This document shows positions 24,401 through 33,770 of a stretch of DNA of 64,000 nt, one piece after another. This DNA comes from Strigamia acuminata (Eukaryota; Arthropoda; Chilopoda; Geophilomorpha; Linotaeniidae), in assembly GCA_949358305.1 (NCBI GenBank), contig CASHSZ010000090.1, positions 51,754-115,753 of the forward strand, read 5' to 3'. Below the pieces are notes generated by a model, which was not told the origin of the DNA, did not search any database, and saw only the letters and a list, made by a program, of their open reading frames with translations. Positions within the stretch are counted from its first letter, which is position 1. Each line of letters opens with the position of its first letter. A program made the position numbers and the translations under genes.

Positions 24401-25732
24401 AAACACTATTTCTGAACATTCAGAGACATTGGTCTTGTGGTGTTTGTGCTAAGTCAACTGTGATGAGATCAAAAGTCTATTCTCCCAAATCATCGGTTGG
24501 ATGTTTCTAAAACTTACATTGGAGCCTTCTACTAAGGTTTAAACACTATTTCTGAACATTCAGAGACATTGGTCTTATGGTGTTTGTGCTAAGTCAACTG
24601 TGATGAGATCAAAAGTCTATTCTCCCAAATCATCGGTTGGATGTTTCTAAAACTTACATTGGAGCCTTCTACTAAGGTTTAAACACTATTTCTGAACATT
24701 CAGAGACATTGGTCTTGTGGTGTTTGTGCTAAGTCAACTGTGATGAGATCAAAAGTCTATTCTCCCAAATCATCGGTTGAATGTTTCTAAAACTTACATT
24801 GGAGCCTTCTACTAAGGTTTAAACACTATTTCTGAACATTCAGAGACATTGGTCTTGTGGTGTTTGTGCTAAGTCAACTGTGATGAGATCAAAAGTCTAT
24901 TCTCCCAAATCATCGGTTGGATGTTTCTAAAACTTACATTGGAGCCTTCTACTAAGGTTTAAACACTATTTCTGAACATTCAGAGACATTGGTCTTGTGG
25001 TGTTTGTGCTAAGTCAACTGCGATGTGAAATAAGCTCAAAATTTTTTTTTCAAAATTTATTGCTTGGGTGTTGCTAAAACTTACATTGAAGGCTTCTACT
25101 AAGGTTTAAACACTATTTCTAAACATTCAGAGACATTGGTCTTGTGGTGTTTGTGCTAAGTCAACTGTGATGAGATCAAAAGTCTATTCTCCCAAATCAT
25201 CGGTTGGATGTTTCTAAAACTTACATTGGAGCCTTCTACTAAGGTTTAAACACTATTTCTGAACATTTAGAGACATTGGTCTTGTGGTGTTTGTGCTAAG
25301 TCAACTGTGATGAGATCAAAAGTCTATTCTCCCAAATCATCGGTTGAATGTTTCTAAAACTTACATTGGAGCCTTCTACTAAGGTTTAAACACTATTTCT
25401 GAACATTCAGAGACATTGGTCTTGTGGTGTTTGTGCTAAGTCAACTGTGATGAGATCAAAAGTCTATTCTCCCAAATCATCGGTTGGATGTTTCTAAAAC
25501 TTACATTGGAGCCTTCTACTAAGGTTTAAACACTATTTCTGAACATTTAGAGACATTGGTCTTGTGGTGTTTGTGCTAAGTCAACTGCGATGTGAAATAA
25601 GCTCAAAATTTTTTTTTCAAAATTTATTGCTTGGGTGTTGCTAAAACTTACATTGAAGGCTTCTACTAAGGTTTAAACACTATTTCTAAACATTCAGAGA
25701 CATTGGTCTTGTGGTGTTTGTGCTAAGTCAAC
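21429..25732 (+). repeat. Satellite array, segment 2
   Basis: The same A and B monomers continue, about 30 copies. Diagnostic variants appear here: a 3-bp loss giving AAGTCAGCGATG at about 22315; GAACATACAGAG at about 22855, followed by GCTAAGTAACTG and a monomer with an A-type start but B-type TTGCTTGGATGTTGC (an A/B hybrid). A near-copy of this variant block is found at 36.5-37.5 kb. The segment ends inside an A monomer at CAAC, the BEL target site. Confidence 0.96.
25729..25732. other. BEL target-site duplication, left copy (CAAC)
   Basis: CAAC precedes the left LTR, and CAAC (35131-35134) follows the right LTR. Joining the flanks restores the satellite GTCAACTGTGATGAG. A 4-bp duplication is within the range for BEL/Pao. 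Confidence 0.85.
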
Positions 25733-26023
25733 TGTTGCAGGTCAACAAGACAGACAGAAAGGAATGGCGATGCGTATCCAATTTCCAGACACTTGAGCTC
25801 GCCCAAGGTCGTATGACGTGGCTAGTACGAAAATCGCACTGGAAAGCAATAAATCCGCAACAAATGGCATTGTTGTACCGCTGGAACAATGTGGAGAACA
25901 CCTGCACCAAGTATCCAATAGGTGGCGGAAACATAAGTTGGCCTGAGAAATTTTAAACTACTCACTACACATTGAATGTGTTTGAAAATAAGCCTAAAAC
26001 AAGAGCTAATAAAACACAACACA

Positions 26024-26029
26024 TTTATT
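26024..26029 (-). terminator. Polyadenylation signal in BEL LTR
   Basis: AATAAA on the element strand, in TTTGAATAAATGTG, placed downstream of the putative promoter elements as expected for the end of R. The same signal is at 33865-33860 in the other LTR. Confidence 0.5.
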
Positions 26030-26154
26030 CAAAGGTTGGTTAATAACTGATGAAATTACAACGATTAGATTGGTTCTTAGAGAACCGCACATGCGCAGTA
26101 CCGAATATGGCACGCGCCAGGCCGATAGCGGCGAAATACAGATACACGAAAGAT

Positions 26155-26174
26155 TCCGTTACCATGGTAACGGA
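26155..26174. promoter_or_regulatory. Perfect 20-bp palindrome containing an X-box (RFX-type site) in BEL LTR
   Basis: TCCGTTACCATGGTAACGGA is its own reverse complement. Its central GTTACCATGGTAAC (26158-26171) fits the symmetric X-box bound by RFX-family factors. The same sequence is at 33991-34010 in the 5' LTR. An NRF1-like CGCACATGCGCA follows at 26086-26097. Binding is inferred from the motif only. Confidence 0.6.
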
Positions 26175-26531
26175 GGAAACAAGATCACGGCAAAGTTGGC
26201 ATTTGCTTAAAAATGCACTAAAAATACATTGAATTACATTGAAATGACCACAAGAATGCGGTGAACAAAAAAGCTAATCACAACAATAGCATAAAACACG
26301 TTAAACAATGAGATATTAGCAATAAACCGATCTCGAAAAGAAAGGATTGACGATAGCCAATCACAGGCCAGGAAAATGACATAACGATCACATTTGAATT
26401 TCGATCGGTACAAAAGCACAAAATTATCAAAGAAAACATACTGAATAATAACGCAATGTAATAGTAAATGCAAATTATGTGATATAAAATACAAAAATAA
26501 CGGTTACATTGTGTAATCGTCGCTTGGGACA

Positions 26532-26579
26532 AACATGGCGACCGGCGAACATAACAAAGGTGTTGGATCAAACATGGCG
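26532..26579 (-). promoter_or_regulatory. Tandem YY1/Pho-like sites in BEL LTR U3
   Basis: Two direct repeats spaced 39 bp each carry AACATGGCG (26532-26540 and 26571-26579), i.e. CGCCATGTT on the element strand, followed by CCGGCGAACATAAC. These fit the YY1/Pho core. The pair recurs at 34368-34415. Confidence 0.45.
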
Positions 26580-26957
26580 TCCGGCGAACATAACATCGGC
26601 GGCAAAACCACACGTAAAATGAATGTAAAAACACTAAATGTATATAATCAATAAAGTATCGATTAAATTATAAGAATAATTATCAATTCTCTTTACAAAA
26701 CATCGGAATAAAACACACAGATTGAATAAATACGAATTTATCGGCCAAACGAACATTCCCGGCTGCGCTTTTATGGCAGACAGAAACGAACGTTCAAACC
26801 AATCAAACGGAACTTCCAAAGCAGTTTTGATGCATCAAGATAGAAAGAGCATGCTTGAATTAGTAGAAACGAATGCTTAATAAAATTCCAAGTGATTTGA
26901 AAAGTACTAAACAAAAGGTTAGAAGACGGAACTGTAACTTTACGGGAAACTGAAAAA

Positions 26958-26965
26958 TGACGTCA
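26958..26965. promoter_or_regulatory. CRE-like site in BEL LTR U3
   Basis: Palindromic TGACGTCA, the consensus full cAMP-response element (CREB/ATF). The same sequence is at 34794-34801 in the 5' LTR. An 8-mer is expected rarely by chance in 1.5 kb, but no experimental support is available here. Confidence 0.4.
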
Positions 26966-27294
26966 CTAGCATCGCAATTGTATGCTAGGTAACGAAATTT
27001 GCACCAAAACTGTTCGGAATCAACACAAACTCTCATAAAACAAGTGAATAAGTCAATAAATGCACGGAATAAGATATTTGAAATCAATACAAAGCATAAA
27101 CATTACTAAATATTGAAAAGTATGAATAAAAATCAAGTCAAAACACTTTAATAAGCAATAAAAAATCTGAAAAGTGAAAAAATACCAATTAGGCAAAGGA
27201 AATTAAAACACTTAAAGATTTTAATCAACTCAAAGTAAATGGTAAAAATATTGACAATAAAATAGCACAACAATTTCTACGCTGTCTTGCAACA

Positions 27295-27354
27295 GCGAAT
27301 TGCCGGCGAGAAGACAGAGATGGAGAACCACGCAAAAAATCACAAATGAAAAAA
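27295..27354 (-). other. Spacer between BEL stop codon and 3' LTR, polypurine tract not evident
   Basis: Only 60 nt separate the stop codon from the LTR. On the element strand this is pyrimidine-rich (TTCTCCATCTCTGTCTTCTC) and ends CGCCGGCAATTCGC. A purine-rich plus-strand primer would normally sit here, and none is visible. Confidence 0.55.
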
Positions 27355-30300
27355 TCACTCAAGTTCTAGGGCTCTCACATGTTTGACTGACCTTTTCAAC
27401 TCACGTCCATCGGGTAGCACAACTTTTATCACACGGATTTGACCATCCTCACCGGGAAAAATTTCTTTTATCCTGGCAAGTGGCCAAAAATATGGGTTAG
27501 TACCCATTTTTTCTAGAAGCACTATTTGGTCTACTTTAGGGTTTTTGAAGAACTTATCACCTTTGGATTCATAAAAATTCCTCAATTGCATGAGGTAACT
27601 CTTTTTCCAAATTTTCCAGAACTCCCAAATAAATTGGCGTCGTTTAATGTCCAGTTTTCTTAAATCTGATTTTTTAATTGCACTCAGTTGTTTGTTTATT
27701 ACGTATTTTGGCATGCCTCCTGTTAGAAAGTTTTCAGGTGCCAAAATTCTACCACCATCTACACTGTCTGGGACGTAACTTAAGGGTCGGGAATTTAGCA
27801 CTGAACTTATTTCCAAGACCAATGTTTGGAGAGTTTCCAAGTCTACAGTGCTGCGCAACAAAGTTTTTCGAAGTTTATCTTTTACTGAGCGGACTAAGCG
27901 CTCCCACGCTCCGCCCATCCATGGAGACAGCGGTGGGATGAAAATCCAAAGCACTCTCTTTTCGGATAGGAAAGTTTTCACATCTGAATGACCGATGAGT
28001 TTCCCCCATGATTGTAATTCGAGGCTTCCGCGCTCAAACGTCTTACTGTTGTCAGAGAAAATCTTCCCGGGGTATCCGTGGCGTGCCCCAAATCTTCTCA
28101 TTGCAAGCAAAAACTTTGGCACAGAAAGGTCCTCTGATACTTCTAAATGTATGGAACGGGTCACCATACACGTGAAAAGCAAGATGTAAACTTTTTTCTT
28201 TTCCTTCTTGTTGCTGCCGACATAAATGGGACCCAGGTGGTCCACTCCCGTATTTTGGAATGGCGCCGCTGGTGTCACACGTTCAGCAGGAAGGTCACCC
28301 GTTGAAGGGTTGTTGCGTGCAAGTTTTCCTCGTCTGCAAATCTCACATTCTCGAATAACTGTTTGTATAGTTCTTCGTCCTCTTATAATCCAAAATTGTT
28401 CGCGTAGGTGATACAAGGTTTCGCTTATGTCACCGTGAAGCAACTCCAGATGCACTTTCTTAATTAACAGTCTTGTTATCCAACTGTCATAATGCAAAAT
28501 AATTGGATAAACTTCATCAAATGTCAACAGTGATTTTTTCAAGCGGCTACGAAGTCGAAGTAATCCGTCCTCGTCAATGAAGAGCTCGAAATTGCGTAGG
28601 GTGGAGTGTTTAGACAGTTCTCTTTTGTTTTTCACATCATCAATCTCCTCAGAAAAATGTAATTTCTGGGAAAACTGCAGGATCTTCAATTGGTTGTCCT
28701 CTAACTCGAGTGGCGAGAGAGGCTCACCGCGCAAAAGTTCGTTTTTCCATCGCAAAATATACGAAAAAACTCTCAAAAGTTTGTTGTAATTCCGGAAACG
28801 TTTGAAGAATTGTCCAATAAAACTTTCCTTAACTTGAATAGTCATCACTACAATTTTTCGTTCCTCTTCTGGAAGAATCTCTTGTATAATTTCTGTTTTT
28901 TCTAGTTTTGAGACATCAACTCCAAACCACCAAAGTTTATTTTGCATCAATGTTTTTGAGTTATGTGGTCGAGTCAATAAATCTGCTGGGTTAAATTCCG
29001 TTGGTACGTGAGACCATTGTTCGGGTTTGGTTGAAGAAATAATTTCTTGAACACGGTTTGAGACGTATGGCTTCCATACGTTCTTGTCCGAATTTATCCA
29101 GGCTAGAGTTATGGTGGAGTCCGAGAAGTATCGCACTTCTGTGACCGGGTAACCTGGAAGAAAGTTTTCCAACAGGTACTTGGTCATTCGCACTCCTACC
29201 ACTGCTGCAGTTAATTCAAGTCGAGGAAGAGTCACTTTTTTCGTCGGCGCAATACGACATTTACTCAACAATAAAGTTCTTTTGCCCTCCAAATTGACCA
29301 CAAAAATTGAACAGCCAAATGCCTTAGTGCTTGCGTCACAGAATACTTCTAAAGTGATGTCTTGACCGGAATAAGTCTGTAGCCAACGTTGAACTTTCAA
29401 TTCTTTCAATTTTTGTATGTCTTGACTCCACTCTTCGACTTCTTTTTTCTCTGAGTCAAGAATCTTTTCATCCCAGTTTTTTGTCCTCATCCAGATTGCT
29501 TGAACTAGCAGTTTCATTTGAAGCACAACAGGAGCAATGAGTCCCATTGGATCGAATATGGAAGCCATTAATGAAACAACTTCTCGCTTCGTATTCGGAA
29601 TTTTTTCAATTGTCGGAATTTTAAACATCATGACATCTTCTGCCGTGTTCCACAATATTCCAAGCATTTTTATAATTCCTAAGTCCGAAAACTCCTCTCC
29701 TCGCATATGAAAACCTTCTTTTTTCAAATTGTTGAAGACGTCCTTGCTTGAGGTCGCCCACTTCACGAGGGGAAGCTTTCCGTCGTCTAATATCATTTTC
29801 AGTTTCTCGCAATGTGAGGTTGTGTCGGCTGTAAAATCACCTCCAGACGTCAAATCATCCATGAAAATTCCATCATCGAGTGCGTCGACTTCTTTTGCAT
29901 GAGTTTTCTCGAATTGTTTCGCTTGTTTTCTAATTGTCGCACACAAGAGGAATGGAGAAGAAATGACGCCAAATGGCACGACAATCATTCGCAGAACCAT
30001 TAGATGATTCCACAAATTTTGCCATGAATATGGTTCCTTGAAATAGTCACGAGCGACCCACAAAAAACGTAAAAAGTTTGTTTGAGTTGGGTTGATCATA
30101 ACTTGGAGGAACGCTTGCTTAATGTCTGCTATTATTGGAATACAATAGAGACGGAATCTCACAATAACGAGTATTAAGTCTGGATTAAGGGAAGGTCCCG
30201 GAAATAGACAGTCATTGAGGGAACGCTTTCCTTTTTTCGCTGAAGAGGCGTTAAACACCACTCTAAATTTCGTCGTGTCTCGATCCTCCTTGATTACAGG

Positions 30301-32595
30301 GTGGTGAGGTATATTGTAGGTTCCTTTCTTCAGAAAACGCTCCTCTTTTGGGACTTCCTCCGCGTGATTTTCGTGAATATACTGCCACATGGACTCGTCG
30401 TAACGTTTTTTGTAATCCTCGTTGGCATCTATTCTTTTGAGCGTGTTAGCCAGTTGGTTCATGGCCAACTCCCAATTGGATTCCAAGTCGACTTCCTGTC
30501 CATTGAATGGCAGCATGACTTCATAACGTCCATCGTCTAGACGCTTCGTAGTTGATTCGAATCGATCGCGAATAAAGTCGGATTCTTTTTCTCCCGCATT
30601 TATTCCGATGGATTCCAAGTTCCACAGTTTGTCCAATTTTTCTTGGATGTCTAGGTCGCATGTGTTGCAACATGTTGTCATTCCTTCCTCATCCTCAAAC
30701 AAATTGGTGTTTCCAGCCGCTCCAGCCAAGACCCATCCAAAAATTGTGTTGATTAGTCCAAGGTCGGCGTTTACCTTTTTCTTGCCATCCTTAACGACCT
30801 TCCACCACACGTCGACTCCTAAAAGCACATCAATTTGAGCAGTCTTAGCTGGTAGGTCTTCAGCAAGTTCGAGATTTAGTTTCTTCACTTTGTCAATCAT
30901 TGATGAGTTCAGAATGCCCTGCACTCGTGGCAAATCTTCCACAGAAAGCATTGAAAGTTTCAAATCTTGAGTGTCATTTTTGCTCTGCAGTGTGACATTA
31001 AACACATCATAGTCCGTGGCTGCTGGAGACGAATCATTAAAACGTTGTGTGGTGGCAGAGACACTGCCGCATTTTTTCAGTTTCAGTCTTTCAACAAATT
31101 CTTTTGTGATGAACGATCGATGGCTTCCCGGGTCGATCATTCCGCGAATGCTGTGAGTTCCTCCTGATTTGGTTTTAAGGTCCGCGGTGAATATCATTAG
31201 TTGAAGAGTCGTCGAGATTGCGCATGAAACATGTGTTGTTACTTGTGGCTCCTTCGGCTTCTCCGCAGCGCTCGTTGAATTCTTCACCTCGGATTTTTTG
31301 CATATTGTGGAGTGGTGTCGCCCACCACAATGTTTACAAGAAAATTTGACCTTGCAGTCTCCCACTCTATGTCCAGTTCTGAAACAGTTAAAACACAGTC
31401 TGTTTTTCTTTACTATTTCGATTTTCGCGTTGATTTCGAAATCCTTTTTACAAGAGCTGTTTAAATGTTCATCATCACAAAAAATGCACTTGTTTGTCTT
31501 GAAAGGCGTATTCTTGCTTTCAGATTTTGGTTCACTTTTCGTTTTTGCACTAGTAGACTGCTTGGCATCTTGAGTAGCTGCGCACGTGGTCATTGAACCT
31601 TTCACATTCGGTTTCTCCACTTCAGATTTTTCATTCTTGTCTTTTTTTGATTTTTCAGAAACGCTTTCAGTTCGTTCGGCCATCGCAACTTCATTCACAA
31701 AGAAATTGAGCAACGTAACAATGTTTTTATTTTGAATTCCGTGAACCTGATAAAATCTTAAGGCCATTGAAGTTGGAAACTTGCTAATTATGTCGGGCAA
31801 TAAGAAAGCTCCCGAAGTCTGAATAGGAATTTTTAGTTGCTCTAAAAGTCTAATAGTCGCAGAAATCTTGGTCAAGTTTGTTTTTATCGCTTTAGTTGGA
31901 TATACACTCGAAACAGCTTTTAATTCTCGAATTGATTTTATTAACGCAGTTTGTTGGGCATCCTCATCACCAAAATGTCTTTCGAGTTCTTCTCTTGCAA
32001 GGTCGTAGGATTCCTCGATCAGGGGAAAAGTTGAGATGAGAATTGCCGCTTCTCCAGTACACATAGTTTGTAAATACTGGAGTTTTTCAATGTTACTCAG
32101 GTCTGGATCCTTGTGTACGGAGGTCTCGAAGTTACTTTTGAATGTTCTGTACTTCAAAATATCTCCGTCGAATTTTACGGAATCCAGTTTGGGCAGCTTC
32201 GAATTTTTTCTAAACGTTGCTGTCGCGTTCAAGGTTGTATTCTGGTTTGAGCTTGTCGACGTATTTAATCTTCCTCCCAAAGTTGGAAGTGATCGCTTTG
32301 AAATTTCGTATCTCGTGCGAAGAAGATCCACTCTTGCTTGCATAGTCTCAAGCTTGTCAATGCATTCTAGATAATAGCCGTGGTCCGAATATTCCTGTAG
32401 ATCATTCAGCGCACCGACTATTCTCGTTTCTTTTGGGGTCGCAGTTTGCACCAGCGCTTCCAGTTCACCTGGATCTGCTGTCTTCTCCGATATAGACAAC
32501 AAATGATTCATTGCAGCGACTTGCGACTCCCAACGTTGTTGTAGCACTTCGATTTGATCCTCAGTTAGAAGATCTCTCATTGTAGGTTCCGCCAT
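27355..32595 (-). CDS. BEL/Pao retrotransposon Gag-Pol polyprotein, full length
   Basis: 1746 residues, starting at an ATG in good context (GAGAAAATGGCG). Domains: Gag with a DUF1759-like region (about 135-290); three Cys/His knuckles (C370-C382, C401-C414, C420-C432); a DUF1758-type aspartic protease with D488 in MIDPGSHRSF; reverse transcriptase (about 750-960) with D824 (IADIKQAFLQ) and FMDD at 911-914; Peptidase_A17-like linker; RNase H with D1087, E1127, D1159, D1205; integrase zinc domain H1382/H1387/C1417/C1420; integrase core D1452, D1515, E1565; and a C-terminal DUF5641-like region (about 1650-1746). The order protease-RT-RNase H-integrase with these partner domains defines BEL/Pao. 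Oddities are the protease DPGS where DSGS or DTG is usual, and FMDD where YVDD is usual. No disruption was seen, and with apparently identical LTRs this copy may be recently active. Confidence 0.97.
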   Translation of the reverse strand: MAEPTMRDLLTEDQIEVLQQRWESQVAAMNHLLSISEKTADPGELEALVQTATPKETRIVGALNDLQEYSDHGYYLECIDKLETMQARVDLLRTRYEISKRSLPTLGGRLNTSTSSNQNTTLNATATFRKNSKLPKLDSVKFDGDILKYRTFKSNFETSVHKDPDLSNIEKLQYLQTMCTGEAAILISTFPLIEESYDLAREELERHFGDEDAQQTALIKSIRELKAVSSVYPTKAIKTNLTKISATIRLLEQLKIPIQTSGAFLLPDIISKFPTSMALRFYQVHGIQNKNIVTLLNFFVNEVAMAERTESVSEKSKKDKNEKSEVEKPNVKGSMTTCAATQDAKQSTSAKTKSEPKSESKNTPFKTNKCIFCDDEHLNSSCKKDFEINAKIEIVKKNRLCFNCFRTGHRVGDCKVKFSCKHCGGRHHSTICKKSEVKNSTSAAEKPKEPQVTTHVSCAISTTLQLMIFTADLKTKSGGTHSIRGMIDPGSHRSFITKEFVERLKLKKCGSVSATTQRFNDSSPAATDYDVFNVTLQSKNDTQDLKLSMLSVEDLPRVQGILNSSMIDKVKKLNLELAEDLPAKTAQIDVLLGVDVWWKVVKDGKKKVNADLGLINTIFGWVLAGAAGNTNLFEDEEGMTTCCNTCDLDIQEKLDKLWNLESIGINAGEKESDFIRDRFESTTKRLDDGRYEVMLPFNGQEVDLESNWELAMNQLANTLKRIDANEDYKKRYDESMWQYIHENHAEEVPKEERFLKKGTYNIPHHPVIKEDRDTTKFRVVFNASSAKKGKRSLNDCLFPGPSLNPDLILVIVRFRLYCIPIIADIKQAFLQVMINPTQTNFLRFLWVARDYFKEPYSWQNLWNHLMVLRMIVVPFGVISSPFLLCATIRKQAKQFEKTHAKEVDALDDGIFMDDLTSGGDFTADTTSHCEKLKMILDDGKLPLVKWATSSKDVFNNLKKEGFHMRGEEFSDLGIIKMLGILWNTAEDVMMFKIPTIEKIPNTKREVVSLMASIFDPMGLIAPVVLQMKLLVQAIWMRTKNWDEKILDSEKKEVEEWSQDIQKLKELKVQRWLQTYSGQDITLEVFCDASTKAFGCSIFVVNLEGKRTLLLSKCRIAPTKKVTLPRLELTAAVVGVRMTKYLLENFLPGYPVTEVRYFSDSTITLAWINSDKNVWKPYVSNRVQEIISSTKPEQWSHVPTEFNPADLLTRPHNSKTLMQNKLWWFGVDVSKLEKTEIIQEILPEEERKIVVMTIQVKESFIGQFFKRFRNYNKLLRVFSYILRWKNELLRGEPLSPLELEDNQLKILQFSQKLHFSEEIDDVKNKRELSKHSTLRNFELFIDEDGLLRLRSRLKKSLLTFDEVYPIILHYDSWITRLLIKKVHLELLHGDISETLYHLREQFWIIRGRRTIQTVIRECEICRRGKLARNNPSTGDLPAERVTPAAPFQNTGVDHLGPIYVGSNKKEKKKVYILLFTCMVTRSIHLEVSEDLSVPKFLLAMRRFGARHGYPGKIFSDNSKTFERGSLELQSWGKLIGHSDVKTFLSEKRVLWIFIPPLSPWMGGAWERLVRSVKDKLRKTLLRSTVDLETLQTLVLEISSVLNSRPLSYVPDSVDGGRILAPENFLTGGMPKYVINKQLSAIKKSDLRKLDIKRRQFIWEFWKIWKKSYLMQLRNFYESKGDKFFKNPKVDQIVLLEKMGTNPYFWPLARIKEIFPGEDGQIRVIKVVLPDGRELKRSVKHVRALELE

Positions 32596-33533
32596 TTTCT
32601 CTGTCCTCTCTCACAAAAAATTCGGCTGTGAAATTTGGAAAGAACAGATAAAAACGGGCATGACAATTCAACTTTGTTTTAATTTTTAAGAGAATAAACC
32701 TTGTAATTTTATCCCCCAAAAATTTCTCAATTTTCACGGTTTTTGTTTTAACTTTAAAGAGAATAAACTTTTTAATTTTATCCCCCAAAAAGCACTCAAT
32801 TTTCACGGTCCTTGGTGACACGTGAGAATTTTAGAATATCAAATGTTTGGCCAATCCAGGATGACCAAAAATTTGAGCGGTTTTGTGTACGTAAGTAAAA
32901 CGTGACACAATACCCTGCACAGTTTGAAACAATTGACGGTTTGTTTTGCAACAAAACACGCCAAAAAACTCTTTTGAAAATAATTGACGGTTCGTTTTAC
33001 AACAAAGCACGTCAATAACCCCTAACATTAAATTTTGACTCTCCTGACAGCTCATTCAACTTGAAACTAGTCAGTTCTACTCGAAATAAATCTAATCTCC
33101 CCCGCTTATGGCGGTTATAGTGGAGAACTAAGCATGCAATGAAAAAACACTTCAAAAGTTGTAAAATAGACACTTTATCGAAATTTTCCCGAAAACCAAC
33201 AAATGTAACTACCAAAATCCCATAAAGACACTTGATACAGTTCCCCTTAATAACCAAAATCTCCAAAATTTCAATTTCATAAGGCAAAACACTGTAAAAT
33301 GCAATTATTCCAGGGGCGAATACGCTTTCCAACACGACGCGTTGTGTTATCCAGTGTTGTGACCTTGAACTCCAACTGCATGCACACTTTTGTTCGTTTT
33401 CGCCGCCAAAGCAGTCCCCGTCGTAACTTCTGTCACGTTGAACGTTGACTCTTGACATGGGGTCCTCCGTCGCACCAAACACTTTTTCAAACGTATTGAT
33501 GATGCACTGGAAAAACTCACGAATTGCAGACGG
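32596..33533 (-). other. BEL 5' leader with two small tandem duplications and a putative intron
   Basis: About 940 nt between primer-binding site and gag ATG. A unit of about 70-80 bp, containing GAGAATAAAC and TTTTATCCCCCAAAAA, is repeated at about 32675-32815. A second unit of about 53 bp (AATTGACGGTT.GTTTT.CAACAAA) is repeated at about 32930-33015. A splice donor GTGAGT (33520-33515) and an acceptor with pyrimidine tract TTCTTTCCAAATTTCACAG (AG at 32627-32626) would remove 895 nt and leave a 30-nt leader before the ATG. Splicing is inference. Confidence 0.5.
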
Positions 33534-33770
33534 AATCCTGGTCACGGCTACCAAAAGCTTCGTATCTGTGTTGCAGGTCAACAAGACAGACAGAAAGGAA
33601 TGGCGATGCGTATCCAATTTCCAGACACTTGAGCTCGCCCAAGGTCGTATGACGTGGCTAGTACGAAAATCGCACTGGAAAGCAATAAATCCGCAACAAA
33701 TGGCATTGTTGTACCGCTGGAACAATGTGGAGAACACCTGCACCAAGTATCCAATAGGTGGCGGAAACAT
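33012..33770 (-). CDS. Possible upstream ORF across BEL U5, primer-binding site and leader (hypothetical)
   Basis: An ATG-initiated, 252-codon, stop-free frame on the element strand. It begins inside the 5' LTR, runs through the primer-binding site and ends in the leader. The deduced protein has no domain I recognise. It has a hydrophobic stretch near residues 150-190 and a second one shortly after (LLKCFFIACLVL). The ATG would lie downstream of the AATAAA region of R, within U5, so it would be present in genomic RNA. It could be a real small protein, or chance openness across LTR and leader. The 3' LTR copy (25728-25934) keeps only the first part. An antisense frame (33445-33792, from TTG) overlaps it. 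Confidence 0.2.
   Translation of the reverse strand: MFPPPIGYLVQVFSTLFQRYNNAICCGFIAFQCDFRTSHVIRPWASSSVWKLDTHRHSFLSVLLTCNTDTKLLVAVTRIPSAIREFFQCIINTFEKVFGATEDPMSRVNVQRDRSYDGDCFGGENEQKCACSWSSRSQHWITQRVVLESVFAPGIIAFYSVLPYEIEILEILVIKGNCIKCLYGILVVTFVGFRENFDKVSILQLLKCFFIACLVLHYNRHKRGRLDLFRVELTSFKLNELSGESKFNVRGY
33534..33553 (-). other. BEL primer-binding site, tRNA-His-like
   Basis: The element strand reads TGGTAGCCGTGACCAGGATT, 15 nt after the LTR end. It equals the tRNA-His-type site at 9120-9137 apart from one extra A after TGGT. Either the primer is tRNA-His with a bulge, or a different tRNA with a similar 3' end. Confidence 0.65.

Larger units (their letters stand above)
25733..27294 (-). repeat. 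BEL/Pao 3' LTR (1562 bp)
   Basis: Plus-strand ends are TGTTGCAGG and CTTGCAACA, a 7-bp inverted end. It corresponds base for base to 33569-35130 at a constant offset of 7836. All stretches I compared were identical and no length difference exists. On the element strand the order is: CRE (26965-26958), a tandem YY1-like pair, X-box, NRF1-like site, then AATAAA (26029-26024). This suggests U3 is about 1.1 kb with R/U5 in the last 400 bp. Stop-free stretches in the LTR (up to 118 codons) have no recognisable domain and are not called. Confidence 0.95.

Noticed and set aside
26234-27087. ORFs of 60-118 codons in the BEL LTRs
   Set aside because: AT-rich LTR sequence on the element strand or its opposite, with no domain. 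Duplicated simply because the LTRs are identical.
27678-32374. Plus-strand ORFs of 60-112 codons inside the BEL polyprotein region
   Set aside because: Antisense shadows of the 1746-residue BEL frame.
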